Assembly (NCBI RefSeq): GCF_021389935.1
Contig: NZ_CP089979.1
Span: 248,001-312,000 of the forward strand
Source: Fulvivirga ligni
Lineage (GTDB): Bacteria > Bacteroidota > Bacteroidia > Cytophagales > Cyclobacteriaceae
Length of the DNA: 64,000 nt
Reading direction: 5' to 3'
Shown here: piece after piece, positions 17,142-26,842 of the stretch
Layout of the letters: each line of letters opens with the position of its first letter
How positions within the stretch are numbered: the stretch's first letter is position 1
Notes under the pieces: model-generated
Told to the model about the DNA's origin: nothing
The model's input: only the letters and a program-made list of their open reading frames with translations
Database searches by the model: none
Position numbers and translations under genes: made by a program

Positions 17142-18056
17142 ATGGAGCTTCTTCATACCCTATGTAAAATTCACTCTCCTTCTGGAAACGAAGGACCGAT
17201 TAAAAAATTTTTACTGGACTACATAAATAAAAATAAAAGCACCTGGAAACAGGTTCCTGAAGTGTATGCTGATGATGAGGAGCTCCAAGATTGTATCATC
17301 CTAAAATTTGGCAATCCTAGAACTGCAGTTTTTGCACATGTAGACTCCATCGGATTTACGGTTAGGTACCAAAACCAACTTGTGCCAATAGGTGGACCAG
17401 ATGCTCAGAGTGGATACAAACTTGTAGGTGAAGACAATTTCGGCCCAATAGAATGCGAACTTGAAGTAAATAAAGATCATCAGCTCTTTTATAAGTTTGG
17501 CCGCCCTATAACTACCGGCACAGATCTCACCTTTAAATGTGAGTTTGATGAAACAGAAGAATATGTCACCTCCTGTTACATGGATAACCGCTTAGGAGTT
17601 TATAATGCGCTAAAACTAGCTGAGGACCTGACAGATGGCGTTATAGTATTTAGCACCTGGGAAGAGCATGGTGGTGGTTCAGTACCATTTCTGGCAAAAT
17701 TCATCTATGAAAACTGGAAAGTAAGACAAGCTTTAATTGCTGATATAACCTGGGTTACTGACGGCGTGCATCCAGGAAAAGGTGTGGTAGTCTCTATGAG
17801 AGATAGAAACATCCCGAGAAAAGCCTTCATTAACAAAATATTAGAAAATGCCACAGACTCTGGCATCGATTTCCAGCTGGAAGTAGAAGGCAGTGGCTCC
17901 AGTGACGGCAGAGAGTTACAGACATCGCCCTACCCTTTTGACTGGTGCTTTATAGGCGCTCCGGAGGAAAATGTACACTCTCCATATGAGAAGGTTCATA
18001 AACATGACATTTCCTGTATGATTGACATGTATAAATACCTCATGAAGGTACTTTAG
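17142..18056 (+). CDS. M42-type metallo-aminopeptidase
   Basis: A 304-residue protein with the metal-ligand order of the M42/M28-like clan: AHVDSIG (His, Asp), CYMDNRLG (bridging Asp), TWEEHGG (Glu pair), ADIT (Asp) and ENVHSPYE (His). It starts with KIHSPSGNEGPIK, also typical. Such enzymes are cytosolic di-zinc aminopeptidases; deblocking or glutamyl specificity cannot be read from the sequence. It is somewhat short for M42 (usually about 340-360 residues). It is followed by a terminator-like hairpin before hpt. Confidence 0.8.
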   Translation: MELLHTLCKIHSPSGNEGPIKKFLLDYINKNKSTWKQVPEVYADDEELQDCIILKFGNPRTAVFAHVDSIGFTVRYQNQLVPIGGPDAQSGYKLVGEDNFGPIECELEVNKDHQLFYKFGRPITTGTDLTFKCEFDETEEYVTSCYMDNRLGVYNALKLAEDLTDGVIVFSTWEEHGGGSVPFLAKFIYENWKVRQALIADITWVTDGVHPGKGVVVSMRDRNIPRKAFINKILENATDSGIDFQLEVEGSGSSDGRELQTSPYPFDWCFIGAPEENVHSPYEKVHKHDISCMIDMYKYLMKVL

Positions 18057-18097
18057 AGCATAAAAATAGAGGTCATTACTATTTAAAATTTAATTTT

Positions 18098-18105
18098 TAT
18101 ATTTG
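18098..18105 (+). promoter_or_regulatory. Bacteroidota -7 element (TATATTTG) upstream of hpt
   Basis: Exact match to TAnnTTTG, 39 bases before the chosen hpt start. The predicted transcription start falls inside the adjacent hairpin. No clear -33 box is seen. Confidence 0.5.
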
Positions 18106-18108
18106 CAG

Positions 18109-18136
18109 GCCTTTTGGAAACAAAAGGCTTTTTTAT
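18109..18136 (+). terminator. terminator-type hairpin between the M42 gene and hpt
   Basis: A perfect 8-bp stem (gccttttg/caaaaggc) closed by a GAAA tetraloop is followed by six T. It lies 53 bases after the M42 stop and 8 bases before the hpt ATG. It starts only four bases after a promoter -7 element, so transcripts from that promoter would begin inside it and escape termination. Confidence 0.7.
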
Positions 18137-18143
18137 TCACACT

Positions 18144-18671
18144 ATGATTATCAAGGACAAAGAATTTGTAAAGTATATCAGTGCTCAAGACCTTACCGGC
18201 AGGATTAAAGAGCTGGCAAGTGCTATAAACACTGACTATGAAGATAAGCGCCCCTTGTTTATAGCCATACTTAATGGCTCATTCATGTTCGCGGCAGATT
18301 TGTTGAAAGAGGTAGATGTAGCTTGTGAAATCTCCTTTGTTAAGGTAGCCAGCTATGAAGAGATGGAAAGTTCTGGAAATGTAAAACAACTCATCGGCCT
18401 TAACGAACCTATCTTTAACAAAGATGTTATCATTATCGAAGACATAGTTGATACAGGTAGAACCATATCTAAGATATTAGATGAGTTTCTTTCTCTGGGA
18501 GCTAATTCTGTAGAAGTGATCACTCTTTTACAAAAACCAAACTCCAATGAATTAGGTGACAAGATCAAATATATTGGTTTTGATATCCCTGATGCGTTTG
18601 TTCTGGGCTACGGCTTAGACTATGACGGTTTGGGAAGAAACTTAAAAGACATTTATCAACTGAAGGTCTAA
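18144..18671 (+). CDS. hpt: hypoxanthine phosphoribosyltransferase
   Basis: A 175-residue purine salvage enzyme. The PRPP-binding motif is VIIIEDIVDTGRTI, preceded by the AILNGSFMFAADLL substrate block. The start at 18144 (MIIKDKEFV) is preferred over an in-frame ATG at 18114, because the extra ten codons lie in a terminator hairpin and homologues begin near this Met. It is followed by adk after 39 bases and obgE, probably one operon. Confidence 0.92.
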   Translation: MIIKDKEFVKYISAQDLTGRIKELASAINTDYEDKRPLFIAILNGSFMFAADLLKEVDVACEISFVKVASYEEMESSGNVKQLIGLNEPIFNKDVIIIEDIVDTGRTISKILDEFLSLGANSVEVITLLQKPNSNELGDKIKYIGFDIPDAFVLGYGLDYDGLGRNLKDIYQLKV

Positions 18672-18710
18672 TACCTTTATTTCCGTTATATTTAAGTAAA
18701 AATTCAACTC

Positions 18711-19295
18711 ATGTTAAATATAGTATTATTCGGCCCTCCCGGTGCAGGAAAAGGCACGCAAAGCGAAAACTTAATTAACAAATACAACCTTACTCACATT
18801 TCTACAGGTGATTTATTTAGAAAACACCTGAAAGAAGGGTCCGATTTAGGCAAGCTTGCCCAAAAATATATGGATGACGGCTTCTTAGTCCCTGATGAAG
18901 TAGTTATCGGCATGGTTGACGACAAGATAAAAAACACACCAGACGTAAACGGCTTTATTTTCGACGGTTTCCCAAGAACTGTAGCTCAGGCTAAGGCTTT
19001 AGATGAGCTTATGAGTAATAAAGGCACCCCTATTTCTGGCATGATTGCGTTAGAAGTTCCTTTCGAAGAGCTGAAAACAAGATTATTAGAAAGAGGAAAA
19101 GTTTCTGGCCGTGTAGATGATCAGAACGAAGAAAAAATAGACAACAGAATTAAAGTTTATTTAGACGAAACTTTACCTGTTTCTGAATATTACAAAGAAC
19201 AAGATAAGTTTAGCGCTATAGACGGTGTAGGTAGCATAGATGGAATCTTTGAGAAGATTTGTGAAGTGGTAGATTCATTAAGTGTAGAAAAATAA
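18711..19295 (+). CDS. adk: adenylate kinase
   Basis: A 194-residue enzyme that interconverts AMP, ADP and ATP. The P-loop is GPPGAGKGTQ at the N-terminus; DGFPRT and the LLERGKVSGRVDD block follow. The lid is the short form without the four zinc-binding Cys, which explains the length of 194 instead of about 215. It sits between hpt and obgE, with 6 bases to the obgE GTG. Confidence 0.96.
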   Translation: MLNIVLFGPPGAGKGTQSENLINKYNLTHISTGDLFRKHLKEGSDLGKLAQKYMDDGFLVPDEVVIGMVDDKIKNTPDVNGFIFDGFPRTVAQAKALDELMSNKGTPISGMIALEVPFEELKTRLLERGKVSGRVDDQNEEKIDNRIKVYLDETLPVSEYYKEQDKFSAIDGVGSIDGIFEKICEVVDSLSVEK

Positions 19296-19301
19296 GCCTG
19301 C

Positions 19302-20294
19302 GTGTCATCATCAAACTTTATTGACTACGTAAAATTTTGCTCCCGCTCCGGTGCGGGAGGTGCTGGTTCGGCGCATTTCCGTAGAGAAAAGCACGTACCT
19401 AAAGGTGGACCTGATGGCGGTAACGGTGGTCGTGGTGGCCATATCATTGTCAGAGGGAATGCCCAACTATGGACTTTACTCCATCTAAAATATAAGAAGC
19501 ACGTAATAGCCAGCGATGGTAAACCCGGCGAAGGTGGCAAAAGAAGTGGTGCCGAAGGAGAAGATATTATCCTTGAAGTACCTCTCGGCACTGTGGCCAA
19601 AGATGCTGAAACAGGAGAAATCCGTTTTGAAATAACTGCTGACGGTGAAGAGAAAATCCTGACAGAAGGTGGACGCGGTGGTTTAGGAAATGAGAATTTC
19701 AAAACCGCCACTAACCAGGCCCCTCGCTATGCGCAACCTGGAGAAAGCGGCCAGGAAGAATGGATTATCCTGGAATTAAAACTACTGGCCGATGTAGGTC
19801 TGGTAGGCTTTCCAAACGCGGGTAAATCTACTCTCCTTTCTGTTTTGTCAGAAGCAAAACCTGAAATTGCTGACTATCCTTTCACCACACTTACTCCTAA
19901 CCTGGGTGTGATTCCATACAGAGATTATAAATCTTTTGTAATGGCTGATATACCAGGAATCATTGAAGGGGCTGCTGAAGGTAAAGGGCTAGGCATCAGA
20001 TTCCTACGGCACATAGAGAGAAACTCCATACTTCTTTTTATGGTACCTGCAGACGCCAAAGATGTAAAGGAAGAATACGAAGTACTTTTAAAAGAGCTTA
20101 AGAAATACAACCCTGAGCTACTGGACAAAGAGCGTCTTCTGGCTGTTACTAAATCAGACATGCTAGATGATGAACTAATAGCTGAAATGAAAACCGAACT
20201 TCCTGAAGGCATCCCTCATATATTCATTTCTTCCGTGGCTCAAAAAGGCCTGCTAGAGCTTAAAGACATGCTCTGGAAATCCCTGAATAAATAA
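19302..20294 (+). CDS. obgE: GTPase ObgE/CgtA
   Basis: A 330-residue GTPase linked to 50S ribosome assembly and stress control. It has the Gly-rich Obg domain (about 1-158, with [11 protein letters not shown] and [11 protein letters not shown] blocks) followed by the G domain: GFPNAGKST (G1), [11 protein letters not shown] (G2), DIPGIIEGA (G3) and TKSD (G4). It lacks the C-terminal OCT domain, as usual in Bacteroidota. The start is a GTG; the next residues SSSNFIDYV match the normal N-terminus of the family. Confidence 0.95.
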   Translation: MSSSNFIDYVKFCSRSGAGGAGSAHFRREKHVPKGGPDGGNGGRGGHIIVRGNAQLWTLLHLKYKKHVIASDGKPGEGGKRSGAEGEDIILEVPLGTVAKDAETGEIRFEITADGEEKILTEGGRGGLGNENFKTATNQAPRYAQPGESGQEEWIILELKLLADVGLVGFPNAGKSTLLSVLSEAKPEIADYPFTTLTPNLGVIPYRDYKSFVMADIPGIIEGAAEGKGLGIRFLRHIERNSILLFMVPADAKDVKEEYEVLLKELKKYNPELLDKERLLAVTKSDMLDDELIAEMKTELPEGIPHIFISSVAQKGLLELKDMLWKSLNK

Positions 20295-20377
20295 TTGTGT
20301 CATAATGTCATAGATTACTGTTTGGCAGCATAATTGTCCAACACAGTAATATTCATTAAGAAAGAACTACATTAACC

Positions 20378-20974
20378 ATGAAAAAGGAGAAAATAGATAA
20401 AAACGAGACAGAAGAAAACGTTAAATCAGGCACCGAAACGGCAGAGGTGAATGAAGCTCCTGACAATAAAGAACAAGAAGCTACTGAAGCTAGCACTGAT
20501 GAAGACAATACGGCAGATGCTGAATTGGAGCGTTTAAAAAGTGAATTAGCGGAAAGCAAAGATAAATATTTGAGGTTATACTCTGAGTTTGAAAACTATA
20601 GAAGAAGAACTTCAAAAGAGAAATTAGACCTGGTACAAACGGCTAATGAAGATTTAATGCAGGCATTATTGCCAGTTATGGATGATTTTGAAAGAGCAGA
20701 AAAATCCTTTGATGACGAAAGCACAAATCTTGACTCCGTAAAAGAAGGTATTGGTCTTATCTCAAATAAATTCAAGAAAACGCTGGAGCAAAAAGGCCTT
20801 AAACCTATGGAAGGTAAAGAGGGAATGGAGTTTGATTCAGAATTACATGAAGCAATTACACAAATACCCGCTCCTAAAGAAGAGCTGAAAGGCAAAGTGG
20901 TAGATGTAATTGAAAAAGGATATTTATTAAAAGAAAAAGTTATTCGCTACGCCAAAGTGGTAGTAGGCAATTAA
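20378..20974 (+). CDS. grpE: nucleotide exchange factor GrpE
   Basis: A 198-residue co-chaperone that releases ADP from DnaK. The first 60 residues are very acidic and low in complexity, followed by a coiled coil (ELERLKSELAESKDKYLRL) and the conserved EFENYRRRTSKEK block. The C-terminal beta domain ends KEKVIRYAKVVV. It is followed 27 bases later by dnaJ; dnaK is about 13 kb away on the same strand. Confidence 0.95.
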   Translation: MKKEKIDKNETEENVKSGTETAEVNEAPDNKEQEATEASTDEDNTADAELERLKSELAESKDKYLRLYSEFENYRRRTSKEKLDLVQTANEDLMQALLPVMDDFERAEKSFDDESTNLDSVKEGIGLISNKFKKTLEQKGLKPMEGKEGMEFDSELHEAITQIPAPKEELKGKVVDVIEKGYLLKEKVIRYAKVVVGN

Positions 20975-21001
20975 TATTTTCTTTAACAGAGACTAAATAA
21001 T

Positions 21002-22129
21002 ATGGCGACGAGAGATTTTTACGAGATACTAGGTGTAGATAAATCTGCTTCACAGGATGAAATAAAAAAGGCTTACAGAAAAGTAGCCATTAAATTTCAC
21101 CCTGATAAGAACCCAGACAATCCGGAAGCGGAAGACAAGTTCAAAGAAGCAGCCGAAGCCTATGAAGTATTAAGCAATCCAGAAAAGAGGCAGCGATATG
21201 ACCGATTCGGACATGCTGGCATGAACGGCGGTGGCGGTTTTGGCGGCGGTGCTGGTGGCATGAACATGGACGATATATTCTCTCAATTCGGTGACATATT
21301 TGGAGGTGGAGGCGGAAGCCCATTTGATAGTTTCTTTGGTGGCGGTGGCGGCCGAAGACGTCAAAGAAAAGGTTCTAACCTTAGAATAAAGCTTAAACTT
21401 ACCCTTCAGGAAATTGCCGAAGGTGTAGAGAAAAAAATAAAAGTAAACCGATTAGTTAAGGCTGATGGTGTTACTTTCAAAACTTGTGGCACCTGCCAAG
21501 GAACTGGTCAGGTAAGAAAAGCTGTAAATACCATGCTGGGACAAATGGTATCTACAAGCACCTGCCCTACTTGTGGTGGATCAGGACAGCTGGTAGATCA
21601 AAGACCTCCAGGTGTTGACAGCTCAGGTTTACAGTCTAAAGAAGAAGTAATCAGCATTAAAATTCCTGGCGGTGTAGCTGACGGCATCCAGCTTTCTATG
21701 TCAGGAAAAGGTAACGAAGCTCCTGGTGGAGGCATTCCTGGCGACCTTTTAATCGTTGTAGAGGAGAAGGAAGATGATCAGCTGATTAGAGAAGGAAATA
21801 ATGTGATCTTTGACTTATACATCAGCTTTGTTGATGCTGCCTTAGGAACGTCTGTAGAAGTACCAACAATAGGTGGTAAAGCAAGAATAAAGATAGATCC
21901 AGGTACTCAAAGTGGTAAAATCTTGAGACTCAGAGGAAAAGGTATTTCAGACCTAAATGGTTATGGCAAAGGAGATCAGCTGATTCATGTGAACGTATGG
22001 ACTCCTAAAACATTAAGTTCTGATGAAAAAGCTACCTTAGAAAACCTTCGGGATTCGGATAACTTTAAACCAAAGCCAAGTAAGAGCGATAAGAGTATCT
22101 TCGGAAAGATGAGAGAATTCTTTGAATAA
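21002..22129 (+). CDS. dnaJ: chaperone DnaJ with a reduced (two-motif) zinc region
   Basis: A 375-residue Hsp40. The J domain has HPD at 33-35, and a Gly/Phe-rich linker spans about 72-118. Only two CxxCxGxG motifs are present (CGTCQGTG 162-169 and CPTCGGSG 188-195), where standard DnaJ has four. The C-terminal substrate domains follow ([13 protein letters not shown], later [10 protein letters not shown]). It forms an operon with grpE and ends before a good terminator. The reduced zinc region is seen directly; its effect on substrate handling is unknown. Confidence 0.93.
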   Translation: MATRDFYEILGVDKSASQDEIKKAYRKVAIKFHPDKNPDNPEAEDKFKEAAEAYEVLSNPEKRQRYDRFGHAGMNGGGGFGGGAGGMNMDDIFSQFGDIFGGGGGSPFDSFFGGGGGRRRQRKGSNLRIKLKLTLQEIAEGVEKKIKVNRLVKADGVTFKTCGTCQGTGQVRKAVNTMLGQMVSTSTCPTCGGSGQLVDQRPPGVDSSGLQSKEEVISIKIPGGVADGIQLSMSGKGNEAPGGGIPGDLLIVVEEKEDDQLIREGNNVIFDLYISFVDAALGTSVEVPTIGGKARIKIDPGTQSGKILRLRGKGISDLNGYGKGDQLIHVNVWTPKTLSSDEKATLENLRDSDNFKPKPSKSDKSIFGKMREFFE

Positions 22130-22149
22130 TCTCATATAGCATAAAATTG

Positions 22150-22181
22150 AAGGGGCGATGTAAGATATTGCCCCTTTTTTT
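22150..22181 (+). terminator. rho-independent terminator after dnaJ
   Basis: Stem aaggggcgat/attgcccctt (one G-T pair), 7-base loop, then a T-run of seven or more. It lies 20 bases after the dnaJ stop. Confidence 0.88.
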
Positions 22182-22238
22182 ATGAAAAATTTTTAAGTCT
22201 TCTGTAACTCAAGCCTTTAAACACCGTATTAACTCTTC

Positions 22239-23129
22239 ATGCGGAGAAGACTTTTTTTATTAGGTGTTGGCCTTATCAGTGCTACAACTTCGTTTTCACA
22301 GATAAAGAAGCAGTTTTCTGTCGATGATGACAGTAAAATTGAAAAGGTAGAACTGAATTTTAGTATGAAGAGCGGTAGCTGTATCGTAAAACCGAGCATC
22401 AACTCTCAATTACTAAATGTATATACAAATCAGAAAGAGGACAATTACTCACACACGTATAATAAATCTACTGAAAACGGCATTTGCAATGTCAACCTTC
22501 ATTTAGACGGCAATAGGTCTGAAGGTTTAAGCCAATCTATCTCCTACCGCATGTTCGGGGGCTCTGATGACAATGATCAGAAACTCTGGAAAGTTTACCT
22601 CAAAGAAGAAAGACCATACGATTTATTACTCAAATATGGTATCGGTCAGGCCAACATAGACCTTTCAGGCCTTTCCGTAGAAAAATTAAAAGTTTATACA
22701 GGCAGTGCAGACATTAATATTGGTTATTTATCTGGTAAAGATAATGCCGTAGTTATGGATACCTTTTATGTAAAGGTAGATTTAGGCTCTGTAAATGTAA
22801 AGCAGCTCAATTTATCAAAATCAAAGCATGTAGTAGCTGATATCGGCTTTGGAAACTTGCTGCTAGATTTTAGCGATAAACCACAAGTAGCCAGCACCAT
22901 TAAAGGTAGTGTAGGCGCAGGAAACCTTCTCATCATGCTGCCTGAAGATAACATCCCCGTTATTGTAACAGTAAATGACTCCTGGCTTTGCCGAGTGAAA
23001 CTCACTAAAGCATTCAAAAAACTAGATGATAATACTTTTGTAAACGAAGCCTATGACGCTGATGCCAAAAACCTGCTTAGCTTTAATTTAGATGTAAGCA
23101 TGGGTAGCATCGTCTTTCAACAGAAGTAG
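22239..23129 (+). CDS. exported protein of unknown function, beta-rich (LiaF/adhesin-like C-terminal part)
   Basis: A 296-residue protein with a signal peptide (MRRRLFLLGVGLISATTSFSQ) and no later membrane segment. The second half is a run of short beta strands with Gly/Asp turns (LKVYTGSADINIGYL, VKVDLGSVNVKQLNL, GSVGAGNLLIMLP), like the repeated-strand folds of putative auto-transporter adhesin head and LiaF-type C-terminal domains. No function can be assigned. It stands alone between dnaJ and an ABC exporter pair. Confidence 0.65.
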   Translation: MRRRLFLLGVGLISATTSFSQIKKQFSVDDDSKIEKVELNFSMKSGSCIVKPSINSQLLNVYTNQKEDNYSHTYNKSTENGICNVNLHLDGNRSEGLSQSISYRMFGGSDDNDQKLWKVYLKEERPYDLLLKYGIGQANIDLSGLSVEKLKVYTGSADINIGYLSGKDNAVVMDTFYVKVDLGSVNVKQLNLSKSKHVVADIGFGNLLLDFSDKPQVASTIKGSVGAGNLLIMLPEDNIPVIVTVNDSWLCRVKLTKAFKKLDDNTFVNEAYDADAKNLLSFNLDVSMGSIVFQQK

Positions 23130-23303
23130 TTCACCGTCAGCCCAATTAATCTTCATTTAGTTATTTTTAAAACCGCTTAATCAAGGTTTGTAGGTCTTTC
23201 TATTTTATTTTCTGAAGTTTAAGAAAAGTTTTTCTTTAAAAGTGTAATATTATTTTCACTTTGGAGACTAACACCAAGACATCAATCTTAAACTTGAAGT
23301 ATA

Positions 23304-24218
23304 TTGGAAGCACTAATAGCAAAGAACATCACCAAAAAATATGCTGAACACACAGCATTGGATGATGTGAGTATCAGTATTTCTCCCCAACGCATTTATG
23401 GATTGTTAGGCCCCAACGGCGCCGGCAAAACCACCCTGATCAGAATTATTAATCAAATAATAGCAGCTGATGAAGGTGAAGTACTTGTGCATGGAGAAAA
23501 ACTCAGCCAAAAACATATAGCCATGATCGGCTACTTACCGGAAGAACGTGGCCTTTATAAAAAGATGAAAGTTGGCGAGCAGCTAGTTTACCTTGGCCAA
23601 CTTAGAGATCTTTCCAGAAAAGACGCCATCTTAAAAAGTAAAGCCTGGACCAAAAAACTAGGCATTCATGACTGGTGGGATAAAAAGATAGAAGACCTTT
23701 CTAAAGGTATGGCTCAGAAAATTCAGTTTATCTCTACTGTACTACATGAGCCTAAACTGATCATTCTAGATGAACCATTTTCAGGCTTTGACCCTGTTAA
23801 TGCAAACCTCATAAAAGATGAAATACTAGAGCTGAGAGAAAAAGGAAGCACCATTATTTTTTCCACTCACAGAATGGAATCTGTAGAGGAGTTATGTGAT
23901 GATATAGCACTGATCAATAAATCCAAGCTCATATTATCTGGCACTAAAAAGGATATTAAAAACTCTTACAGGTCCAGCACCTACATAGTAGATCACAAAG
24001 GGCCGATCCAAGGACTACCTGCGGAATATATTATTAAAGGCGAAACTTCTTTAGATGATGGCTTACTTCAAACCATAGTACAAATGCCTAAAGAGTATAG
24101 TCCAAACCAATTACTCTCTACTATGATCGGCACTACAGAAGTGCATTCATTCGTAGAAAAAATACCAAGTGTAAGTGAAATATTTATCTCATTAGTAGAA
24201 GGAGGCAGCCATGAATAA
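23304..24218 (+). CDS. ABC transporter ATP-binding protein (NatA-type)
   Basis: A 304-residue ATPase. Walker A is GPNGAGKTTL, the signature is LSKGMAQKIQFI and Walker B is KLIILDEPFSG, followed by the H-loop STHRMESVEELCD. The C-terminal extension resembles NatA of sodium or peptide exporters. The start is a TTG at 23304: an in-frame stop lies only 9 bases upstream and no ATG occurs before Walker A. Its end overlaps the permease start by 8 bases, so the two work as one exporter. The substrate is unknown. Confidence 0.88.
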   Translation: MEALIAKNITKKYAEHTALDDVSISISPQRIYGLLGPNGAGKTTLIRIINQIIAADEGEVLVHGEKLSQKHIAMIGYLPEERGLYKKMKVGEQLVYLGQLRDLSRKDAILKSKAWTKKLGIHDWWDKKIEDLSKGMAQKIQFISTVLHEPKLIILDEPFSGFDPVNANLIKDEILELREKGSTIIFSTHRMESVEELCDDIALINKSKLILSGTKKDIKNSYRSSTYIVDHKGPIQGLPAEYIIKGETSLDDGLLQTIVQMPKEYSPNQLLSTMIGTTEVHSFVEKIPSVSEIFISLVEGGSHE

Positions 24219-25503
24219 AATGTTTTTAATATTACAAAGAGAGTTTTTAAGTAGGGTAAAGAAAAAATCTTTCCTACTTACCACTATTCTGGTTCCCTTA
24301 ATTTTCCCTTTGCTTATTGGAGGAATAGTTTACCTAATAAGCAAGGAGGAATCCAATGCTAAAATAAAAACTGTAGAGGTACTGGATGAAAGCGGCAGCT
24401 TTAACATGGACAGCCTTAGCAAATACAAGTTCACACCTGTAACTGGCGATATAGAACAGGCTAAAACAGCATTTAAAGAAAGTGATGATTTTGCACTTCT
24501 CTATATCCCTAGCTATGACATTGAAGATCCCCAAGGATTCACGCTATATTCTAAAAGCAATACTCACTTCAGTATTATAAACGATTTAGAAGATAAAATT
24601 AGAGAATCGATAAAAGAAAAAAAGCTAGAAGCCTATCAGGTTGATCCTCAAATTTTAGAGAAACTTAAAACTAAAGTCAGTCTTAAGTCCCTAAACATCA
24701 GCGAAGACGTTGAAGAGGAAAGCAATGGAATGCTTTCTCTGGCCATTGGATACGGAACAGGATTTCTCATTTACATTTTCATGTTTGCCTACGGTGGACA
24801 AGTAATGCAAGGGGTAATTGAAGAAAAGAGTAATAAGATTGTAGAAGTAGTTGTCTCAACAGTAAAACCCTTTCATCTTATGATGGGGAAAATTCTGGGT
24901 GTTGCTGCTGTAGGTTTATTTCAGGTATTGATTTGGATAGTGCTTATGGGAACTATCTATTTAACCGTAACTAGCATCCTGGGATTAGAAATGCCACAAG
25001 CTGATCAAATATCTCAAGCCTCTGAAATGGCCGCTCAGTCATCACAAGGCGCCAAATTCATGCAAACAATGGCTTCCATTCCAATAGCTCAAATCATATT
25101 TACATTTATATTTTTCTTCCTAGGTGGATATTTACTTTATGGCTCTCTATTCGCAGCAGTTGGCTCAGCAGTAGATACTCCAGCTGAGGCTCAGCAATTC
25201 ATGATGCCTATTATGCTTCCTTTAATTATAGGAATCGTGGGCATGAACAGTGTAGTTTCTAATCCTGATGGAGCAGTAAGCTTTTGGCTTTCAATTATAC
25301 CATTCACCTCACCAATTATTATGATGGGTAGAATTGGCTTTGGTGTGCCATGGTGGGAGCTTGTACTCTCTATGGTCCTGCTAATAGCTGGTTTCATTGG
25401 TACGGTGTGGCTATCAGGCAGAATATACAGAGTAGGTATATTAATGCATGGAGTTAAAGTGAATTACAAAACTTTAGCTAAGTGGTTTATGATGAAGAAC
25501 TAA
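24211..25503 (+). CDS. ABC-2 type permease (NatB-like)
   Basis: A 430-residue inner-membrane protein. One N-terminal segment (residues about 19-40) is followed by a large extracytoplasmic domain (about 41-165) and five or six further segments. The EEKSNKIVEVVVSTVKP block between segments is typical of ABC-2 permeases of the NatB type. It overlaps the upstream ATPase gene by 8 bases. The substrate is unknown; Na+ export is only the name-giving example. Confidence 0.88.
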   Translation: MNKMFLILQREFLSRVKKKSFLLTTILVPLIFPLLIGGIVYLISKEESNAKIKTVEVLDESGSFNMDSLSKYKFTPVTGDIEQAKTAFKESDDFALLYIPSYDIEDPQGFTLYSKSNTHFSIINDLEDKIRESIKEKKLEAYQVDPQILEKLKTKVSLKSLNISEDVEEESNGMLSLAIGYGTGFLIYIFMFAYGGQVMQGVIEEKSNKIVEVVVSTVKPFHLMMGKILGVAAVGLFQVLIWIVLMGTIYLTVTSILGLEMPQADQISQASEMAAQSSQGAKFMQTMASIPIAQIIFTFIFFFLGGYLLYGSLFAAVGSAVDTPAEAQQFMMPIMLPLIIGIVGMNSVVSNPDGAVSFWLSIIPFTSPIIMMGRIGFGVPWWELVLSMVLLIAGFIGTVWLSGRIYRVGILMHGVKVNYKTLAKWFMMKN

Positions 25504-25527
25504 AATTAGTCTTTCAATAAATGTCTA

Positions 25528-25559
25528 AACCGGATAGTGTTTTCTATCCGGTTTTTTTT
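25528..25559 (+). terminator. rho-independent terminator after the ABC-2 pair
   Basis: A 10-bp stem aaccggatag/ctatccggtt, 6-base loop and T-run of eight. It overlaps a possible upstream in-frame start of the histidine kinase gene, which argues against that start. Confidence 0.9.
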
Positions 25560-25580
25560 ATTTTAATTTTCCATGTTCAT

Positions 25581-26804
25581 ATGGCAAATAAAGGCACATC
25601 TCCGGGCGCAGAATTTTACTACGACAAATCAAAGCTTAAATGGATTGTTCTGTCGGTTTCACTGGTAATTAGTATTGCCTCCATTTATTACACTGACATA
25701 CTCATTGACCAGCTTAAGGATAGAGAAAGGAAACAGATAGAGCTGTTTGCCAGAGCTTTAGAATACTCTGCCAATCAACCACTGGAAAGTGAAACCTACT
25801 TTTTTGTAACGGATCAAATCTTGTTTCAAAACAATTCTATACCGACCATTTTAGTTACTGAAAACGGAAAAATCAGCGCCGCCAAAAATATTGATATAGA
25901 CTCCTCTAAAACTCAGGTACAGATTAATAAAGTGCTTTACACTGAGCTGGAAGAAATGCGTGAAAGCTATGAACCGATTGAAATCCAACTTCGCGATGAT
26001 AAAACCGATGAAGTATATGGCATTCAATATGTTTATTATAAAAATTCCTTCCTCCTCAATCAGCTAATGTACTACCCTTACATTCAGCTTGGGGTTATAG
26101 CCATTTTCGGTTTTATAGCTTACATGGCTTTTAATTATTCTAAAGCTGCCGAACAAAATCGTGTATGGGTAGGGCTTGCTAAGGAGACTGCTCATCAGCT
26201 GGGTACTCCTATCTCATCACTCATGGCCTGGGTAGAATACTTTAAAGATCAAGCTTCAGCTGAAGACAAAGTACTGCTCAACGAGTTGGACAAAGACATA
26301 TATAAGCTTCAAATCATTACGGAGAGATTCTCAAATATTGGGTCGGCGCCAGTGCTTACCGAAGAAAATATAGAAACCATTATCAGGTCCACTATAGCTT
26401 ATTTAAAGCCTCGAATTTCATCCAAAGTGAATATGAGAGTGGATGCCATATCTCCGAATATTATGGCCATAGTAAACCCACCTCTTTTTGAGTGGGTTAT
26501 TGAAAACCTCTGTAAAAACGCAGTAGACGCTATGGGAGGTGTTGGCTCGCTAAACATCCAGATACTACGTGGCAGTGACTACAGAGTATTTGTAGATATT
26601 GAAGACACCGGAAAAGGCATTCCAAAATCCAAAATAAAACAGATTTTCAATCCGGGTTTTACCACCAAACAACGCGGCTGGGGCCTTGGACTAACCTTAG
26701 CCAAGAGAATCATAGAAGTTTATCACGAAGGAAAGATTTTCGTGAAAAATTCCGAAGAGAATAAGGGCACCACCTTCAGGGTAGTTCTGCGCACTGACTC
26801 CTAA
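25581..26804 (+). CDS. membrane-bound sensor histidine kinase
   Basis: A 407-residue kinase. Membrane segments lie near 20-40 and 165-185, enclosing a periplasmic domain of about 120 residues. The phospho-acceptor is His205 in the block KETAHQLGTPISSL. The catalytic domain has N-box NLCKNAVDAMGG, DTGKGIP and GWGLGLTLAKRI. The start at 25581 is preferred over an ATG at 25521, because the 20 extra codons fall in a terminator hairpin. No response regulator is adjacent, so it is an orphan in this window; the signal is unknown. Confidence 0.9.
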   Translation: MANKGTSPGAEFYYDKSKLKWIVLSVSLVISIASIYYTDILIDQLKDRERKQIELFARALEYSANQPLESETYFFVTDQILFQNNSIPTILVTENGKISAAKNIDIDSSKTQVQINKVLYTELEEMRESYEPIEIQLRDDKTDEVYGIQYVYYKNSFLLNQLMYYPYIQLGVIAIFGFIAYMAFNYSKAAEQNRVWVGLAKETAHQLGTPISSLMAWVEYFKDQASAEDKVLLNELDKDIYKLQIITERFSNIGSAPVLTEENIETIIRSTIAYLKPRISSKVNMRVDAISPNIMAIVNPPLFEWVIENLCKNAVDAMGGVGSLNIQILRGSDYRVFVDIEDTGKGIPKSKIKQIFNPGFTTKQRGWGLGLTLAKRIIEVYHEGKIFVKNSEENKGTTFRVVLRTDS

Positions 26805-26842
26805 ATATTAGGTATCAAGGCTTTTATTGTATTAAAAATAAG

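Noticed and set aside
19325-20212. Minus-strand frames opposite obgE
   Set aside because: Antisense shadows of Gly-rich codons, giving Pro/Ser-rich sequence without domains.
25521-25580. Upstream ATG for the histidine kinase
   Set aside because: The 20 codons fall in a strong terminator hairpin; the Met at 25581 fits the kinase N-terminus.
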